From: Reticulitermes lucifugus | Taxonomy: Eukaryota; Arthropoda; Insecta; Blattodea; Rhinotermitidae | Direction of reading: 5' to 3' | NCBI GenBank assembly: GCA_026260175.1 | Contig: JAKCWW010000006.1 | Span: 86,273-150,272, forward strand | Length of the DNA: 64,000 bases | In this document: piece after piece, positions 22,574 to 34,519 of the stretch | How the letters are laid out: each line of letters opens with the position of its first letter | Position numbering within the stretch: the stretch's first letter is position 1 | Notes under the pieces: model-generated | Databases searched by the model: none | What the model was told of the DNA's origin: nothing | Seen by the model: the letters and a program-made list of their open reading frames with translations, nothing else | Program-made: the position numbers and the translations under genes

Positions 22574-23254
22574 ACCACGTATAAGGCTTACGTGGGGTGG
22601 ATTTGCCCGGGTCAGGTCCAGAGGCACGCTGCGTCTATTGCGAACGAAGTATCAAGACTTCCAATTCCATGGAAGATAAGGAAACCTTCGAAAAGTTTGG
22701 CAACTGTTAGCTTCTCAAAGAGGATTCTGTTTCGTGAAATTACAGAGCGTATGAACGGTAGGGGGGATGATAAAGCATATAACTTATATTCCCTAAGGAC
22801 AGAATGCCATAGCTGATTCGATCAAATATTTAACCTGGTACTGAAAATGATTTATTCATTTATTGCTTTGTTTTGCTCAGGGTAAATAAAAATACAATGA
22901 AAGTTAAGGAATGAAATATATATGGTTGTCAGTCTACTAGTGGTGTCATATAAACACAAACCATTAGTTTCTGTCCGACTACTTCTTTCGGTTTCTTTTG
23001 TAGACTTCTATCATATTTACTGTCCCATTACTTTCAGTCATACTTATGGCATTCTAAAAGCCTTGAAATTTGATGTGTAATTACGCAAACATTATTCTCA
23101 GAACCAATCGCCATCCATTTCTTGTACATAAAAAGCTTCCCTCGGTGTATGTAGATAAAATGGCGCGAGGACTCTGACGTCAGACTGTCGCCACAGGTCT
23201 AATCTTCGATAATTGAAGAATACTTTATGGGCTAGGATTTATATCCAGAACCTC
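22574..23254. other. No recognised feature
   Basis: An open frame reaches about 22,816 from the microsatellite, with no recognised domain. Confidence 0.35.
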
Positions 23255-23420
23255 ACAGTTGGGTAAAAAATGCTCTTACTTCGTAATCGGGATGCCCCAG
23301 GTTCAAATCTCGGAAGGGAAACCGGCCATCATGATTAAGGTTTTCGTATTTTCAGTCGGAATTTTAGGCCACGAGCATTTCTTTCCACAATCTGTACAAT
23401 TCATGCTTAATAATCATAAT
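23255..23420 (+). mobile_element. SINE-like tRNA-headed repeat
   Basis: A pol III B-box-like caggttcaaatctcgg (near 23,299) is followed by 'aaaccggccatcatgattaa' and 'ggttttcgtattttc', a common SINE body in insects. The A box is weak. Confidence 0.5.
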
Positions 23421-23539
23421 AGTATTCTACGATAGCCTGTAGGGTATAGTGTGATCTACTTACAGTCTGGTTAAAGAAACCATAAGCAGATAAACCACTT
23501 CCACAATATTATACGGTAGTCGGGATAGATGATAAAATA

Positions 23540-23730
23540 AGTGTCTAGTGCACATTCAGGACGACTCGGGTTCGATCACCAACAGCGACAGGTGTTCTTC
23601 AATACCGCGTCCAAACTAGCATTGAGATCCGCCCAGCCTTCTATCCGATGGACGGATACAGGACGCTCTGTCCTCTGGGATAAAGTGACCAGAGCTTTAG
23701 GTTTGTCTAGTATCGGCGTTAAACTTTTTC
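23540..23730 (+). mobile_element. SINE-like fragment
   Basis: A B-box-like cgggttcgatcacc (near 23,568) is followed by body text with 'gagatccgcccagcct', 'acggatacaggac' and 'gataaagtgaccagagc', reminiscent of the SINE bodies nearby. No clear ends. Confidence 0.4.
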
Positions 23731-23945
23731 AATCGTAATTACTGTTGTGCATTGCAAGAGCCTGATCCAAATTAATTTTCCAGAAAATCTGTAATCTTCG
23801 AAGTTGAAAAGCAGCATTAAGTGGCACGAGCTTAGGAAAAACCAAAATAAAACTTTGTAAAATAGCACGTCCGTTGGAGCTCGACATTGGACCTGCTAAA
23901 CGCAAAGTGCTGTCCAGTTTGATTCGAAATTCGGCTGATGAGTTA

Positions 23946-24203
23946 AAAAGATAAAGGTAAAGCAATCCCATTACAGGCCTTAGGGTTCCAGGAGGTTGAG
24001 GCTCCCAGATTTCTAGACAGTCGGCACATGAAGGTGGTAANNNNNNNNNNNNNNNNNNNNNNNNNNNNNNNNNNNNNNNNNNNNNNNNNNNNNNNNNNNN
24101 NNNNNNNNNNNNNNNNNNNNNNNNNNNNNNCATCGGGAATCGAACCCGCGACCTTCCAGCTTGTAGCGCAGTGCCTTAACCAACTGCGCCACCGCGTGCC
24201 CCC
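23946..24203 (-). mobile_element. SINE family 3, split by assembly gap
   Basis: Right of the gap, the minus strand from about 24,203 reads GGCACGCGGTGGCGCAGTTG, an A-box region, and reaches the B box GGGTTCGATTCCCG at 24,133-24,146. Left of the gap, 23,946-24,040 is the family-3 body also seen at 16,949-17,068. The head and body order show that one SINE spans the gap. Confidence 0.7.
24041..24130. other. Assembly gap, 90 N
   Basis: A run of N inside a SINE copy. Confidence 1.
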
Positions 24204-24718
24204 CTCGGCTGATGAGGTTTAAAAATGAATTGAGCTAGATCTCTATACCTCTATGCTTATACAGACACGTTTATACAGTACTTATTGGCACAGTATGGAT
24301 GGGTCGTGTTGGTGGAAGAGACAGCGCTGTACGCTTCACTGTGGAGTAAACAAATATTTAAGCTTCCTTCTGCCGAGAATTTCGCTTTCTTGCAGGGTAT
24401 AAAAGGACGGGTGACAAATTAATCTTGTATACATATTTTTTACTTTTTTTACTCATTACGTGATAATCCTCCTTGCATTTATTTTTATATCTCTGTTTAT
24501 TTAATACTGACTTTTATTATCAGATGCCTAAGAGCAGTTGCAATTGAGTTAATAGTCTCCCGTTTTACAGCTGCTATCGAAACAGTACATACTCACAGGC
24601 AAGGGAGAATTCATCTCCAAATTTCCACTGAAGAATAACGAACAGCGGACGAGTTTTACTTACATAGAAAGCCTTCCAGAAAACAAATCGCTTTTATGCT
24701 CCTAATTACCTTCTTAGT
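24204..24718. other. Unassigned; isolated TATA-box-like site at 24,398
   Basis: gggtataaaagga at 24,395-24,407 fits a strong TATA box on the plus strand, but no initiator or gene is visible nearby. Otherwise nothing recognised. Confidence 0.25.
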
Positions 24719-24978
24719 TCCGGGGGTCAAACCCCGAAAGAGGAGAGATTTTCCGTACCCGCCCAGACGGGCACCGAGGCCAAAACAGCCTCCTGTGAAA
24801 TGCGTACCGGGTCTCTTTCCCGGGAGTAAATCGGCCGGAGCTTAACATTGACCAGCCATCCCCATATAGCGCCGAGGTTAATGAAAGGGTAGAACCAAAC
24901 CTCTACCCCCCCCCTCACCCGGCCTGCCTGGGCCTTCATGGCATGTTACAGGGTGAATTTACCTTTTATTATTATTAC
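24719..24978 (+). mobile_element. SINE family 1, 5'-truncated, with ATT tail
   Basis: It begins within the B box (ggggtcaaacccc) and follows the family body: 'gcccagacgggcaccgagg', 'cctcctgtgaaatgcgtac', 'cccgggagtaaatcggccgg', 'gaccagccatcccc', 'gcgccgaggttaa', 'ggccttcatggcatgtt', ending 'gggtgaatttacctttt' plus (ATT)n. The A box is missing. The tail lies directly before a possible exon. Confidence 0.8.
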
Positions 24979-24989
24979 TGTGGCTTTAC

Positions 24990-25242
24990 CTATAGGTCCA
25001 AAATGACTAGAATGTTATTTGTGACTTCGGCATCCGCGGTTAACAACATCGTAAGTTTAACGTCTTCCAATGTTTCGACGTGCATTACAGTTCCCATGTT
25101 CAGAGTGAATGAGTCGGGAGGATTCATCGAGGAGGTATTTAGCGTCGGGTTGTCAAGCATAACGTTGTCAAATGGCCTTAGCACTCGGTCTATCGTGTTG
25201 CATCTTCCTTCTGACTCCCCCACCCTGAGCATTGTGAATGTG
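24990..25242. CDS. Possible single coding exon, strand undecided
   Basis: About 240 bp are open on both strands, which is unusual in this AT-rich window, and the base composition is more balanced than the surroundings. On the plus strand a T-rich tract ends in tatag (24,991-24,995) and 25,243 begins gtatgt, so 24,996-25,242 could be an exon reading VNESGGFIEEVFSVGLSS. On the minus strand ctatag is followed by gtaaag (24,989-24,984), a donor, with a weaker ag acceptor near 25,225. That reading contains NPPDSFTLNMGTVMHVETLE and looks more like a soluble protein (many Asp, Glu, Asn and Met). I do not recognise the product. It may also be a low-copy repeat. Confidence 0.3.
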
Positions 25243-26623
25243 GTATGTACAAAATGTTCAAGAATTTTAACAATTTAACACATGTCGCAGCCAAGACCCT
25301 CAAACTATAATTACACATCAGTTATAGGCCATGGAATTCTAAGGATAGAAGCAGGAATCCGTATCCTCTACACCTGAAGAAAAAAATATTATTTCAGAAA
25401 AATTATGGGTATTTCGTAAAAAATGCCTACTTAATGTCCGCTGAGCGAAAGCCTTCTGGTGCGCTCGCTTAAACATAGCAACCGGACAACAATTGTAAAT
25501 TTGGTAACTGAGGCCACCATGGTAACGAAGGTAACCACAGCAAGAATAGGAACAACGGTAAAGGTGATAAAATTCAGCAACGAAAGTATTCATAAGTAGG
25601 ACATATGTAGGTCTTCACGCAAAGTGTCTCTCATTTTTGTCCGATTTTAACCAAAGTTTGGACCTGTGGACACATTTCAGTAAAATTTCCCAATATCAAC
25701 TTTCACGTAAATCGGTCCGAGGGAATCTAGTTGAGAGGGACACAGACGGAGGGAATGAAAGGCATAGAGACACGATAAAGCTAATGGCCGCTTTCCGAAA
25801 CTGTTTTGCGAAATTGTCTAAAAAATTGGAAGGTGGACAATTTTGGAACGACATAGCATGCCACAACATCCTCAAATACCTTTGAACGTAAAATAAATGT
25901 TACGACTGTGACACACAAATTTTCAGACAGACTCGTCTGCTCTACAAGACCGTAAAAGCAGAGCCCAGTTGTTCTGCAGTATAAAATAACCTGTCCCATT
26001 GTTTTCAGAGACCATTATGATCCCCATTAGCCGGCACATTCCTCAAGCATTCCTGCCAGCTCTTCATATCTCCTTCACCTTTTCCTCTAAACGAGAGGGA
26101 ATCCAAACCATAAAACTTAGGGGACCTTAATAAGCAAATCATTGCTACCGCTGCTAGGCATTCTTTTATTGGTAAGGCCATAACAAAATTATAGGTACTT
26201 AGTGAAGTTAATGTTACGTGGTCACGTCCTATCTCTTTCTCCTCAGGTTATTGTTTTAAATACAAGAAAGAATACTTCTGTGTGGCCTAGATGTTAATAT
26301 AACAAATGTCCCTTTATAGTAATAACGACTCTCATAGCACTTTTAACGTAAATGTCGCCGTTGTTTTATGGAAAGAAATTACACTTGCTGTCGCCCATAA
26401 GTTTAACTTTTCATGCAAAGAATAACGTTTCTTGGGAAAAAAGAATGCGACATTTACTAAGAGTACAGGATATAAAAAGGGATATTTGTAACGTATGGAG
26501 TTGTGCAGTTGTTCCAGTATGTCAGAAAGAAAGGAACGGCACACAGGTCTGGAATATTTGTATAACGTCGGCCTAATTTACTACCTAAAACATTACATTA
26601 GGCGTGTGAAGTTCTCACGGGGT
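25243..26623. other. Unassigned, with a dispersed-repeat tail at 25,630-25,780
   Basis: cacgtaaatcggtccga and 'gacacagacgga' near 25,704-25,750 follow the pattern of dispersed repeat tails seen at 9,935 and 32,640. Overlapping short frames on both strands show no known domain. Confidence 0.3.
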
Positions 26624-26739
26624 GACTTTTGGAGTATGACGCCGTATACATGGGTAGGTATATACTAAACTTTTGGACAAATGTGTTGTCCTGTCACTCT
26701 TATACCCTGAAGACAGACTCAGCACGACACTCCCAAAAG
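26624..26739. repeat. TIR-bearing repeat of the GACGCCGTGTAGT family, short copy
   Basis: It begins cttttggagtatgacgccgt and ends cgacactcccaaaag. The ends are imperfect inverted repeats and match the termini of the 28,747-28,885 copy. The middle holds CTGAAGA but the rest of the hammerhead-like arrangement is lost. Confidence 0.45.
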
Positions 26740-27034
26740 TTTCTATCCATCTGCCAAGGTATACACCCAAACTGATAATATATATGTGGAAATATATAAA
26801 TAATATGTTAATAAACAAATAAACTATCTCCATGAACCAAAGTGTGGTCACGAATAAGCCGCCTCTTATGGAACCTGAAAAATAATTATAGTATTCACGA
26901 GATTCCACGGTTTATCAGTGTTCTGGGCCAGATAAATCCAGTCCACGTCCTCATACGCTATTTCCTGAAAGTTACGTTTAATATTATCTTTACAGATTGA
27001 GGTTCTGATTGCTCTGTCCATCTTATATGGAACA
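26740..27034. other. No recognised feature
   Basis: Nothing recognised. Confidence 0.35.
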
Positions 27035-27125
27035 TGCGAATGTACTGAATAAGCAGCAGCGAGCAGCAGCCGACAAGAGGTGGTCCTCCAGCTTGGGGTT
27101 TGGGCGAGGCGTTAACAACAGAGAG
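27035..27125 (+). pseudogene. LINE 5' region fragment
   Basis: The text 'gcagcagccgacaagaggtg' and 'cctccagcttggggtttggg' (about 27,060-27,105), translating to AADKRWSSSLGFGRGVNN, also occurs in altered form at 60,495-60,555. There it is joined to the 3' part of the same LINE family. It looks like the 5' end of that LINE, before the endonuclease region. Confidence 0.5.
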
Positions 27126-28380
27126 CAGACTGACACAAGTCATGTAGCCCCAGAGTTGGTTATGCCGTTGGGTATAATTGCTGGAAATTTACAAACTTTA
27201 CAAAATAATGCGGAATGGTTTTGTGACACCACACATTTGCGACATGCTGTAACAACCCTTATTGTTACCGCATAATGAGCACACATTGTTGTTTCCATAC
27301 CGTGTACATATCATAAAAACGTTCGTGTACATATGCATTATAAAGAATATATATAAATAAATACAGGGAAAACCGGAACGTGAGCGTAACGGAAACCTGT
27401 CTTAGCGGAAAACTTGTCAGTCCCGAGGATTCAAAAGCAAGTACCTGTGTGAAAAGGAACCAGCCTGCAATGGAAAAATTTCTGTAACTAGCGGTTCAGT
27501 TGGGAGGATTCTTTTTTTTTTTTTATAAAGCACATATTTCGACACGTAAATCCTGGCCACTTTATTAGAAGATTAGAATTGTTGGTCAAGCCATTTAAAT
27601 AACTCCATACATCTTTCTTAACTTGAAGAGTAGTTTAGCCTGCATGTTTATCGTGAAGATTATTGTCTTTGGGATGTAACGCTTTATGGTCTGCTGGAAT
27701 TGTGGCTCTATTGCCTGCTGTTGCTAGAGTCATTATTCTAAATTTAATACATTGTGCTTTATACTTAACTATAGACAGTTTATTTCTCAGCAGCTTCCTC
27801 AAAACCTACCCTGTATTCTTTCTTGTAGTACGCTTAACTTTGACATTATACTGCCTGACATGAGAGAATGCTTTAATACTCTTGAACTTGACATACACAG
27901 GATTATATTTCACATCGCTTCGAACACCTGTCGAGAGGTCATGGGCTGACTGGACCCCTGATACCGTAAAATATGAGACCTTTAATCCGAACTCCACGTG
28001 TGATCCCAACCGGATAAATGACGCAGTCATTACGCTTCAATATACCTGAGATATGAATCAGTTCACTCAATCTTTTTTGTATTTTCTTTTACATCTAACT
28101 GTGTGAATTAGACTTCAGCTGTCCAGAAATGAGAATATCTGCACTGCTCCTTGAGTGATGAAGTTTGCCATCTTTGTCATCATTATCATCATTATTTATA
28201 TATGTATTAACACTGTAAGATTTATTTGCGACATCGTGATCTACTGAACTATAGAACGAATCTTTCCAAGAGAAACATTTTTAGAAAGCTTATGATTCGG
28301 CATGGATGGCAGTCTGTTTTATTTTTATTACTTCCTTCTCAAAAATTGTTTTTAACAAAAAGTCTACCGAGTTAAGAATT
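27126..28380. other. No recognised feature
   Basis: A T-run lies at 27,511-27,524. Nothing else recognised. Confidence 0.4.
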
Positions 28381-28463
28381 GGCAGTGCTGCCTTAAGCGG
28401 AGGCCAAGGGAAACTAATATATTTCGGGTAATTTCCTTGGCCTCCGCTTGAGGCAGGACTGCC
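28381..28463. repeat. Hairpin, 29-bp arms
   Basis: The left arm 28,381-28,409 and right arm 28,435-28,463 are reverse complements with about three mismatches (ggcagtgctgcc...gcggaggccaagg), around a 25-base AT-rich loop. It could be the core of a fold-back element. A free-standing microRNA-like precursor is also conceivable. Confidence 0.7.
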
Positions 28464-28746
28464 AGTTTCCACGTATTTATCTTATTTACACATGCTAGGA
28501 AGCATTTGTTTCTAATTTACAAGTTGTTTATGATCCATTGAATTTTGAAAGAAATTACGCAGCATAAAGAACTAGTAAGTACAACGTTTAAAATTTCTTT
28601 TTTTTTTAATTTAGATGCTGTAATTTGTATTGAAAAAATATTTTACTCTTTCTACATGCGAATTATTCGCACCGATATAACTAGTATTACAAAGTCTGAG
28701 CTCATTTGTTTCAGGCTGTTACGGAGGGGACTGTGAAGTTTGCGGT

Positions 28747-28885
28747 CTTTTGGAATGTGACGCCGTGTAGTCTCCTAAGTGGTTGCCATTGCCTTTGTAG
28801 AAATTTCTACCTCCATCATCAGGGTTTTACGATATGAGAAACAAACTCTTCTGAAACATCGCCACAGTGCGGCACATTCCAAAAG
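28747..28885 (-). repeat. TIR-bearing repeat with hammerhead-like core, fullest copy of its family
   Basis: The ends cttttggaatgtgacgccg and cacattccaaaag form an imperfect inverted repeat of about 23 bp. On the minus strand it contains CCTGATGATGGAGGTAG, the core plus the start of stem II, but CAACC stands where GAAAC is expected, so the ribozyme-like part is broken. Related pieces lie at 5,058-5,590, 13,290-13,362, 26,624-26,739 and 53,526-53,550. No obvious target duplication. Confidence 0.6.
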
Positions 28886-31301
28886 ACAAAAATATTCATA
28901 TTTTTAACTTCAGTATGAAAAATTCTACATGTGTTTGATGACGTATTTACCCCATTTGTCCTTATGTTTGCATACCTGTACTGCATGGCCAATAGAAGAT
29001 ATCTCCTTCGAGAAGAGTTCTTAAGAATACGTTGGGGCCTTAGCTGGGACATAACACTGCAATACTATCCTTCACAGGAACTTGTCGTTAAACCTTACCT
29101 TGAGCCAGATTATTTTATTACCCTGTTGCTTTAAAACCTATTTTAGTATTACGTTAGTATATAATCCTAAATCTACGAAGTGTTCTCCTGCCTTTCGTTT
29201 TGCGGGTTGAAATTCTTTAAGAGTATTTCCCCTGTCCGTTAACTTTATTACTCAGTTATATGTGTCGACGGGTACAAACTACAAATTTCCTCTGTGTTTT
29301 TGATTCCATACTGTCACTTCTCTGCTAGGTCCAAATACATTCTTCAGCGCCCTTTTCAAATAAACTTATTCACCCTAATAAATGTGTTCCTGATAATGGT
29401 GCGTCACAGCAAATAGGGCTATTTATTTGGATATAGCCCATCGTCTAGGTTTTTTTTCAAACATAATACTTCGGGAACCGACTTTTTCTTCCGTTACCAG
29501 AAGTAAATGTATCTAATCAGCTGGGCCTCTTAGGAAACGCTAGCCGCAGTTGCTGGAAGAACGACAGAGACTAATCTAACTTATTAAATTTATAGGCTTA
29601 AAGACATACAATTTGGGTTTCCGAGAAGTTGTTTAAAAATTATGCACGCTGGACAATGTCCAAGATATGTTATGTTTGTCCTTACAATATACCCTTTCCT
29701 TAACGTAAGAGACAATTTTCCAACCATATAAAAACGGCGGAGTCAGTTACCGTCCCATATATTTTACTCTTCACTCTTTAAACACAACATTATTTATTGA
29801 TAATTTACAACGTTTTTGAATCTTTGTTATTTCAGAACGTAAAAATTAAGTTCGAAAATTATAGTGGAATTAATTTTAGGCGGGTAATAATTCATATGTG
29901 AGTGTAGAAACGGTTCTAAAATTATTTTATTAGTACAGCGTACATAGGGCACGGATCTCCTGTTCGCAGGCAATCCTACATCATACATATTGCATCGCCT
30001 GGAACGTTCTGCGAAGTAGTGACCACAACACTCACACAGGGTAAAGTTTCGATCATGATTCGAAGCTTTTGAAATAAGGGATACAATTTTAAACATGAAA
30101 GAAAGGTAACACATTTTAATTATGTTTCGATTTCAGACACCTAAAAAGGGGGAAACGGTTTTAATGAGTAAAACAGACAATTAAAAAAATAAAACGGCAT
30201 CGATTTGACACTTTTAAGACTGACGTTGATGTAAATTATATCCAGGAATACAGTTCATACCTGACAAAGAACGAACACCTTCTCCATTGTCAAAACAGAT
30301 CAGCTAATTCAGCTTGGGGAAATACGAGTAATTGTTGTAGATTGTGAATATCACATTAAACGTTCAAATACACTCTGTGGGCAAAATGCAGACTTTCTTA
30401 ATGATGCCACAATTGGTACATATAGCTACCACTTGACTTTAAACGTTTATGAGCGTTGACATATGTCACTTAAGCATTGCAGTTGTTGATATAATATACA
30501 TGCATGTTACGGTCGTTGTTTGTTGTTTGTTTTGGCCCTTTCCTTGCCTTGACGGCATGAACTTAATACTCTTTCTTCACTCTCTCTCTCTCTCTCCCTC
30601 TGTGTGTGTGTGTATAAGAGAGAAAGACTCTTGTTCTATGGCATGTAACTGCAGAAGATAGAAGAGTCCTGTATGTCTGTACGTACTTGTATTTGGTGGT
30701 TGGTGAGACCACCCAAGAAGTCTCAGCATCTGCTTCTCCCTCTCCTTACTAGCGAAAATTTGCAACTATACCTCACTTCCTGCGGTCTCTCACTAAGTTA
30801 TTCACCACAATCTTTATCATTCGGCATGAGAACAATATGGCCTCATCCTCTTCCAATCTCCGCTAATTTGCAAGCTACGTTTCTTTTATTTCCTCTCATT
30901 GTGACGAAGAACCATTGAAGTGGTTGATAAAATTGAGAAATAAAGAGTTCATCAGCAAACTGAATTTTTGACACTTAATTTTTCTTGCGTTACAGAACAC
31001 AAATTTGGAGACTTGGAGAACCATTGTGTGCACTCGCCTAGTTTTATACAGCTGAAGATCCAGCACCGGTGAGTACCAGCATGTATGAACATTCCGCTGC
31101 CTTCCTCAACTTCATATATGTATTTAAATGCAACACTTTTAGAGGAACACATTCGTTCGAATTTAAAGGTAATATTTTAGTTATGTTTTTAAAATGTCAC
31201 TTTTGAATATAGTCAGTTCATTGCGAATTGAAATGCTTTTCAAGTATGTTGACCCTACATGAGAACTGCAGTTGACAAAACGCTGTTAAATAGACCCTAA
31301 T
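28886..31301. other. No recognised gene; TC/TG microsatellite at 30,577-30,625
   Basis: Nothing recognised apart from a short (TC)n(TG)n tract. A TATAAAA at about 29,728 has a TCAGT too close downstream to make a normal core promoter. Confidence 0.4.
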
Positions 31302-31319
31302 CCCGCATAATAATCAGTA

Positions 31320-31600
31320 GGCCGGGATAGCTCAGTCGGTATAGCAACTCGCTACGAGCTGGACGATCCGGGGATCGAATCCCGGTGGAGGCGAAGTTTT
31401 CAGCACCCGTCCAGACTGGCCCTGGGGCCTACCCAGCCTCCTGTACAATGGGTACCAAGTCATTCCCGGGGGTAAAGCGGCCGGAGCGTGGAGTTGACCA
31501 CCCACCCCCCATCTAGCGTCGAGGTTAAAGAAAGAGTAGAGATATACCTCTACTCCCCTTCTGGACCTTCATGGCCTGTTCTAGGGTGAACTTTACCTTA
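31320..31600 (+). mobile_element. tRNA-derived SINE, family 1, full length
   Basis: The head GGCCGGGATAGCTCAGTCGG carries the A box, and GGGGATCGAATCCCGG is a near-perfect B box. The complete family body follows, ending 'gggtgaactttacctta'. The flanks cccgcataataatca (from 31,302) and cccgtataatagtca (from 31,601) look like a slightly diverged target duplication, so both ends are defined. It would be transcribed by RNA polymerase III from the internal boxes and mobilised by a LINE partner. Confidence 0.9.
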
Positions 31601-31615
31601 CCCGTATAATAGTCA

Positions 31616-32026
31616 CTCAAGAGATAGTTAGAGGCACGCTGAAATAACACTCACTCCTTTCGAATTCTTTAGACGTGTCGGTATCTCTTCTCAACCTAAA
31701 TTTTCCTTCATTGCTGCTTCCTACTATACCGACCCTCCGCTAGTGCCCTCCCTTCCTCTCACAGGCTGTATGTTACTCGGTCGCACAATTCAGTTACAGT
31801 TCTCACACTGTCCACAAAAATTATGAAAATCAGACATCTTGATTCATCCTTTCTTTAACTAACCTAAGAATTACGGCGTTGTATTAATGTCAAAATGTAG
31901 TGTATAGCATTGTGTGAAAATCCCACATGAATTCAAAGGCGCATGAGGGATAAGATAAATACATATAAAATGTTAATCGGAACCTATGGAGTCAAGATAC
32001 CAGTTAGAACACGTATTCTTACATGT
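31616..32026. other. No recognised feature
   Basis: Nothing recognised. Confidence 0.35.
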
Positions 32027-32315
32027 GGGGGCGGGGATAGCGTAGTTGGTATAGCGACTCGCTACGGGTTGGACGGTCCGGGGATCGAATCCCGGTGGGG
32101 CGTACTTTTCGCAGCCGTCCAGACCGGCCCTGGGGCCTACCCAGTCTCCTATACAATGGGTACCGGGTCTCTTTCCCGGGGGTAAAGCGGCCGGGACGTG
32201 TAGTTGACTACCCACCCCCATCTAGTGCCAGGGTTAAACAAAGAGTAGGGCCATATCTCTACTCCCCCTCTGGGCCTTCATGGCCTGTTCTAGGGAGAAA
32301 TTTATTTATTTATTT
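32027..32315 (+). mobile_element. tRNA-derived SINE, family 1, full length with TTTA tail
   Basis: Same structure as the copy 700 bp upstream: A-box region GATAGCGTAGTTGGTATAGC, B box GGGGATCGAATCCCGG, full body, and a (TTTA)n tail at 32,301-32,315. Both copies are in the same orientation. They differ at many positions, so they are separate insertions, not a tandem duplication. Confidence 0.9.
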
Positions 32316-33447
32316 ACACGTATATGTGATGATAATATTAAAATGGATCTGAAAAGATAGCGTGTGCATTTTCCTGTTTAATTATCAAAGAAATTAACTT
32401 CGTACTGTTTGTTTTGATGAAAAGAAATGAGGCTAGAATGTCCGAAGTGACCTTCAGGCACTGCCATCTCTAACAGTGAATGGTAACAGAATTACATAAA
32501 GTTTGTGAATAATGTGTTATGTACATACGCATACTGTACAGACTTACGCTAAATCTGTCGGATATAAGCACGAAACCTTGCATCGTGTTCATGTTTGTAA
32601 TTATTGCTTTACAATCAATCATTTAAACAAACAAACAAGCTGAGTATGCACATTTACAATCTACCTACATACCAAATCTTACGCGGGTAATTGGAAGGGT
32701 TCATTTGTTATTGCCATCAAACCGACAGCTAAAGACAATTTTTGCCGGCTGTCAAGTGCTTATTTCATATTAAACCTACCATAAATCATCTCGGGACACT
32801 TGGATAGGTTTAAATTGTGCCCAATTTGCATTGTTTTCTTTACAATTATAGGAAACTGCTAAGGGCGTCTTTAGGGTAGCCTCCAATAGAGTAATATTTA
32901 TACCAAGTTTTGTTAGTATCGGTCAACTGGTTTGGAACCTCACACACTCCCACACTCACACACAAACAGAGACAGGATGGTGATCTCACAAACTCGGTCC
33001 ACTTTCTTTTCCTTTCAAGGACGCAAAGCGACTACAAATGTTTACAAATATTACACACATACTGAAATTTTGGGGTGGGGGATTGGAATTAAGATTAGTT
33101 GTTATGCATTTTTCTCGGGTAGTGAAATAAAAAAAAATTTACAAACTTGAAATAATTAAAAGTATAGCCCAGGTCCAAACACACACACACATCACCAATC
33201 AGGAATGCTGCAGAGAGTGCCCGCTATGTTTATTGCTGTATATGGTGTAGTGCCCAGACCACCCAAGCCGAACACAGGTCTGTATTTGTAGATTCGTAAC
33301 GCTAACTTTGCAACTCTCTCTCTCTCTCACTCTCTCCCCTTTGCTTATATTTTTATAAGCATATTTATCTGTCGTTTTTCAAGTACGCTGTCAGTAACTC
33401 GGATTATGCAGCGTCGAATTACCAAATCACATAAATAGGAAAGGATG
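32316..33447. other. Unassigned; dispersed-repeat tail 32,640-32,960 and TC microsatellite
   Basis: ttttgttagtatcggtcaa (about 32,908) and the CACACA/CAGAGACAGG end follow the pattern of LINE-like or Helitron-like tails. A (TC)n tract lies at 33,316-33,341. Confidence 0.3.
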
Positions 33448-33600
33448 TCAAAGGAGCTCATGGCGTAGTTTAAGGCACTATCCTGACATCTGACGGAAAT
33501 TATTGAGGAAAATCATGAAAATATTAGCATAGCTGGTGTCGCGGCCGAAGGTTCCAGATGCCTGCCCTCCTGGCTCGGGATTTCCATGATTTGTGCTCAG
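33448..33600 (+). mobile_element. SINE-like head fragment
   Basis: gctcatggcgtagtttaagg (33,459-33,478) is A-box-like. After about 70 bases a 'gccgaaggttccagatgcc' stretch takes the B-box position. A tRNA-derived head interrupted by an insertion is the likeliest reading. Confidence 0.35.
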
Positions 33601-34519
33601 TCCTCCACATCATTAAAGCTGTTACGTGCAAGAAAGATTAGAATGACATCTGACGACACAAAATTAAAACAGTTCGGCAGAATAGAAAAATTAGTAAAAT
33701 ATAAGAGTGCAATATCTATTTATTATATTGCAGATCGGCTAAATCAACTGTAGGGTATGTCTAGATAACGTATAAAACACAGACTATTATACAAATTGTT
33801 TAATCTTACAATATCTACCTCATAATCTTATTAAAATAGCATGTGTATAATTTATATTCACCTAAACAGATTTCTATATTGCCGTTGTATTAATGTATGT
33901 ATAATTTACTGTCAGTATATCACTGATTGAGTAAGAAGCTATAATTTAGAACACACAAATTATGGACTTACCCCAACATGCAATACGAAAGGAACGGAGA
34001 ATGGAGAATGTGAAAAGACAAAGAAAGAAGCATAGCTTTGGGCAGAAACTTCGTTTAGACTATGCATGTTTTAAGAATCGCTAAAATTACAGGCAAAGCT
34101 AAAGTCCAAATTAATACCATACCGCACTGTGGTTTACATCTTGGTGATTACATGTGTTTATCGGCGTATGTGCGTGTTGTATTGAACCAAACCGTAATAT
34201 CAATATATGCGTTAAAAAACAAATTACGATGATATAAGTAAAGTTTACATTACAAAGCATGTGTTTGTCAGTGTCATGAGAAAACGTTTCACATGTAGGC
34301 CTAAATGTATAAAAACCTAGGTAATTGTATGTCTTATTAAGAGAATGCAGAAAAAAGTCACAAAAAAATATTGATTCTTTGAAGATGTGTCAATGTTTCA
34401 GTATTTGGGAACGAAAATATAATAAACAAATATTTATCCATGAAGAAGATGAATGAATATTAAATTTAGGTCATAATCTTAGTCTTCTTGCTTCGTATCT
34501 ACGAAAGCAGAGATTAAGA
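33601..34519. other. No recognised feature
   Basis: Nothing recognised. Confidence 0.4.

Noticed and set aside
22213-22816. Frames of 99-123 codons
   Set aside because: They cross a SINE and a microsatellite.
29727-29745. TATAAAA plus TCAGT as a core promoter
   Set aside because: The spacing of about 17 bases is too short for a TATA-initiator pair and no gene follows.
31320-31395. Functional tRNA genes at the SINE heads (also 32,027, 50,592, 24,203, 12,261)
   Set aside because: Each head is followed by the same non-tRNA body and lacks a proper acceptor stem, so these are pol III promoters of SINEs.
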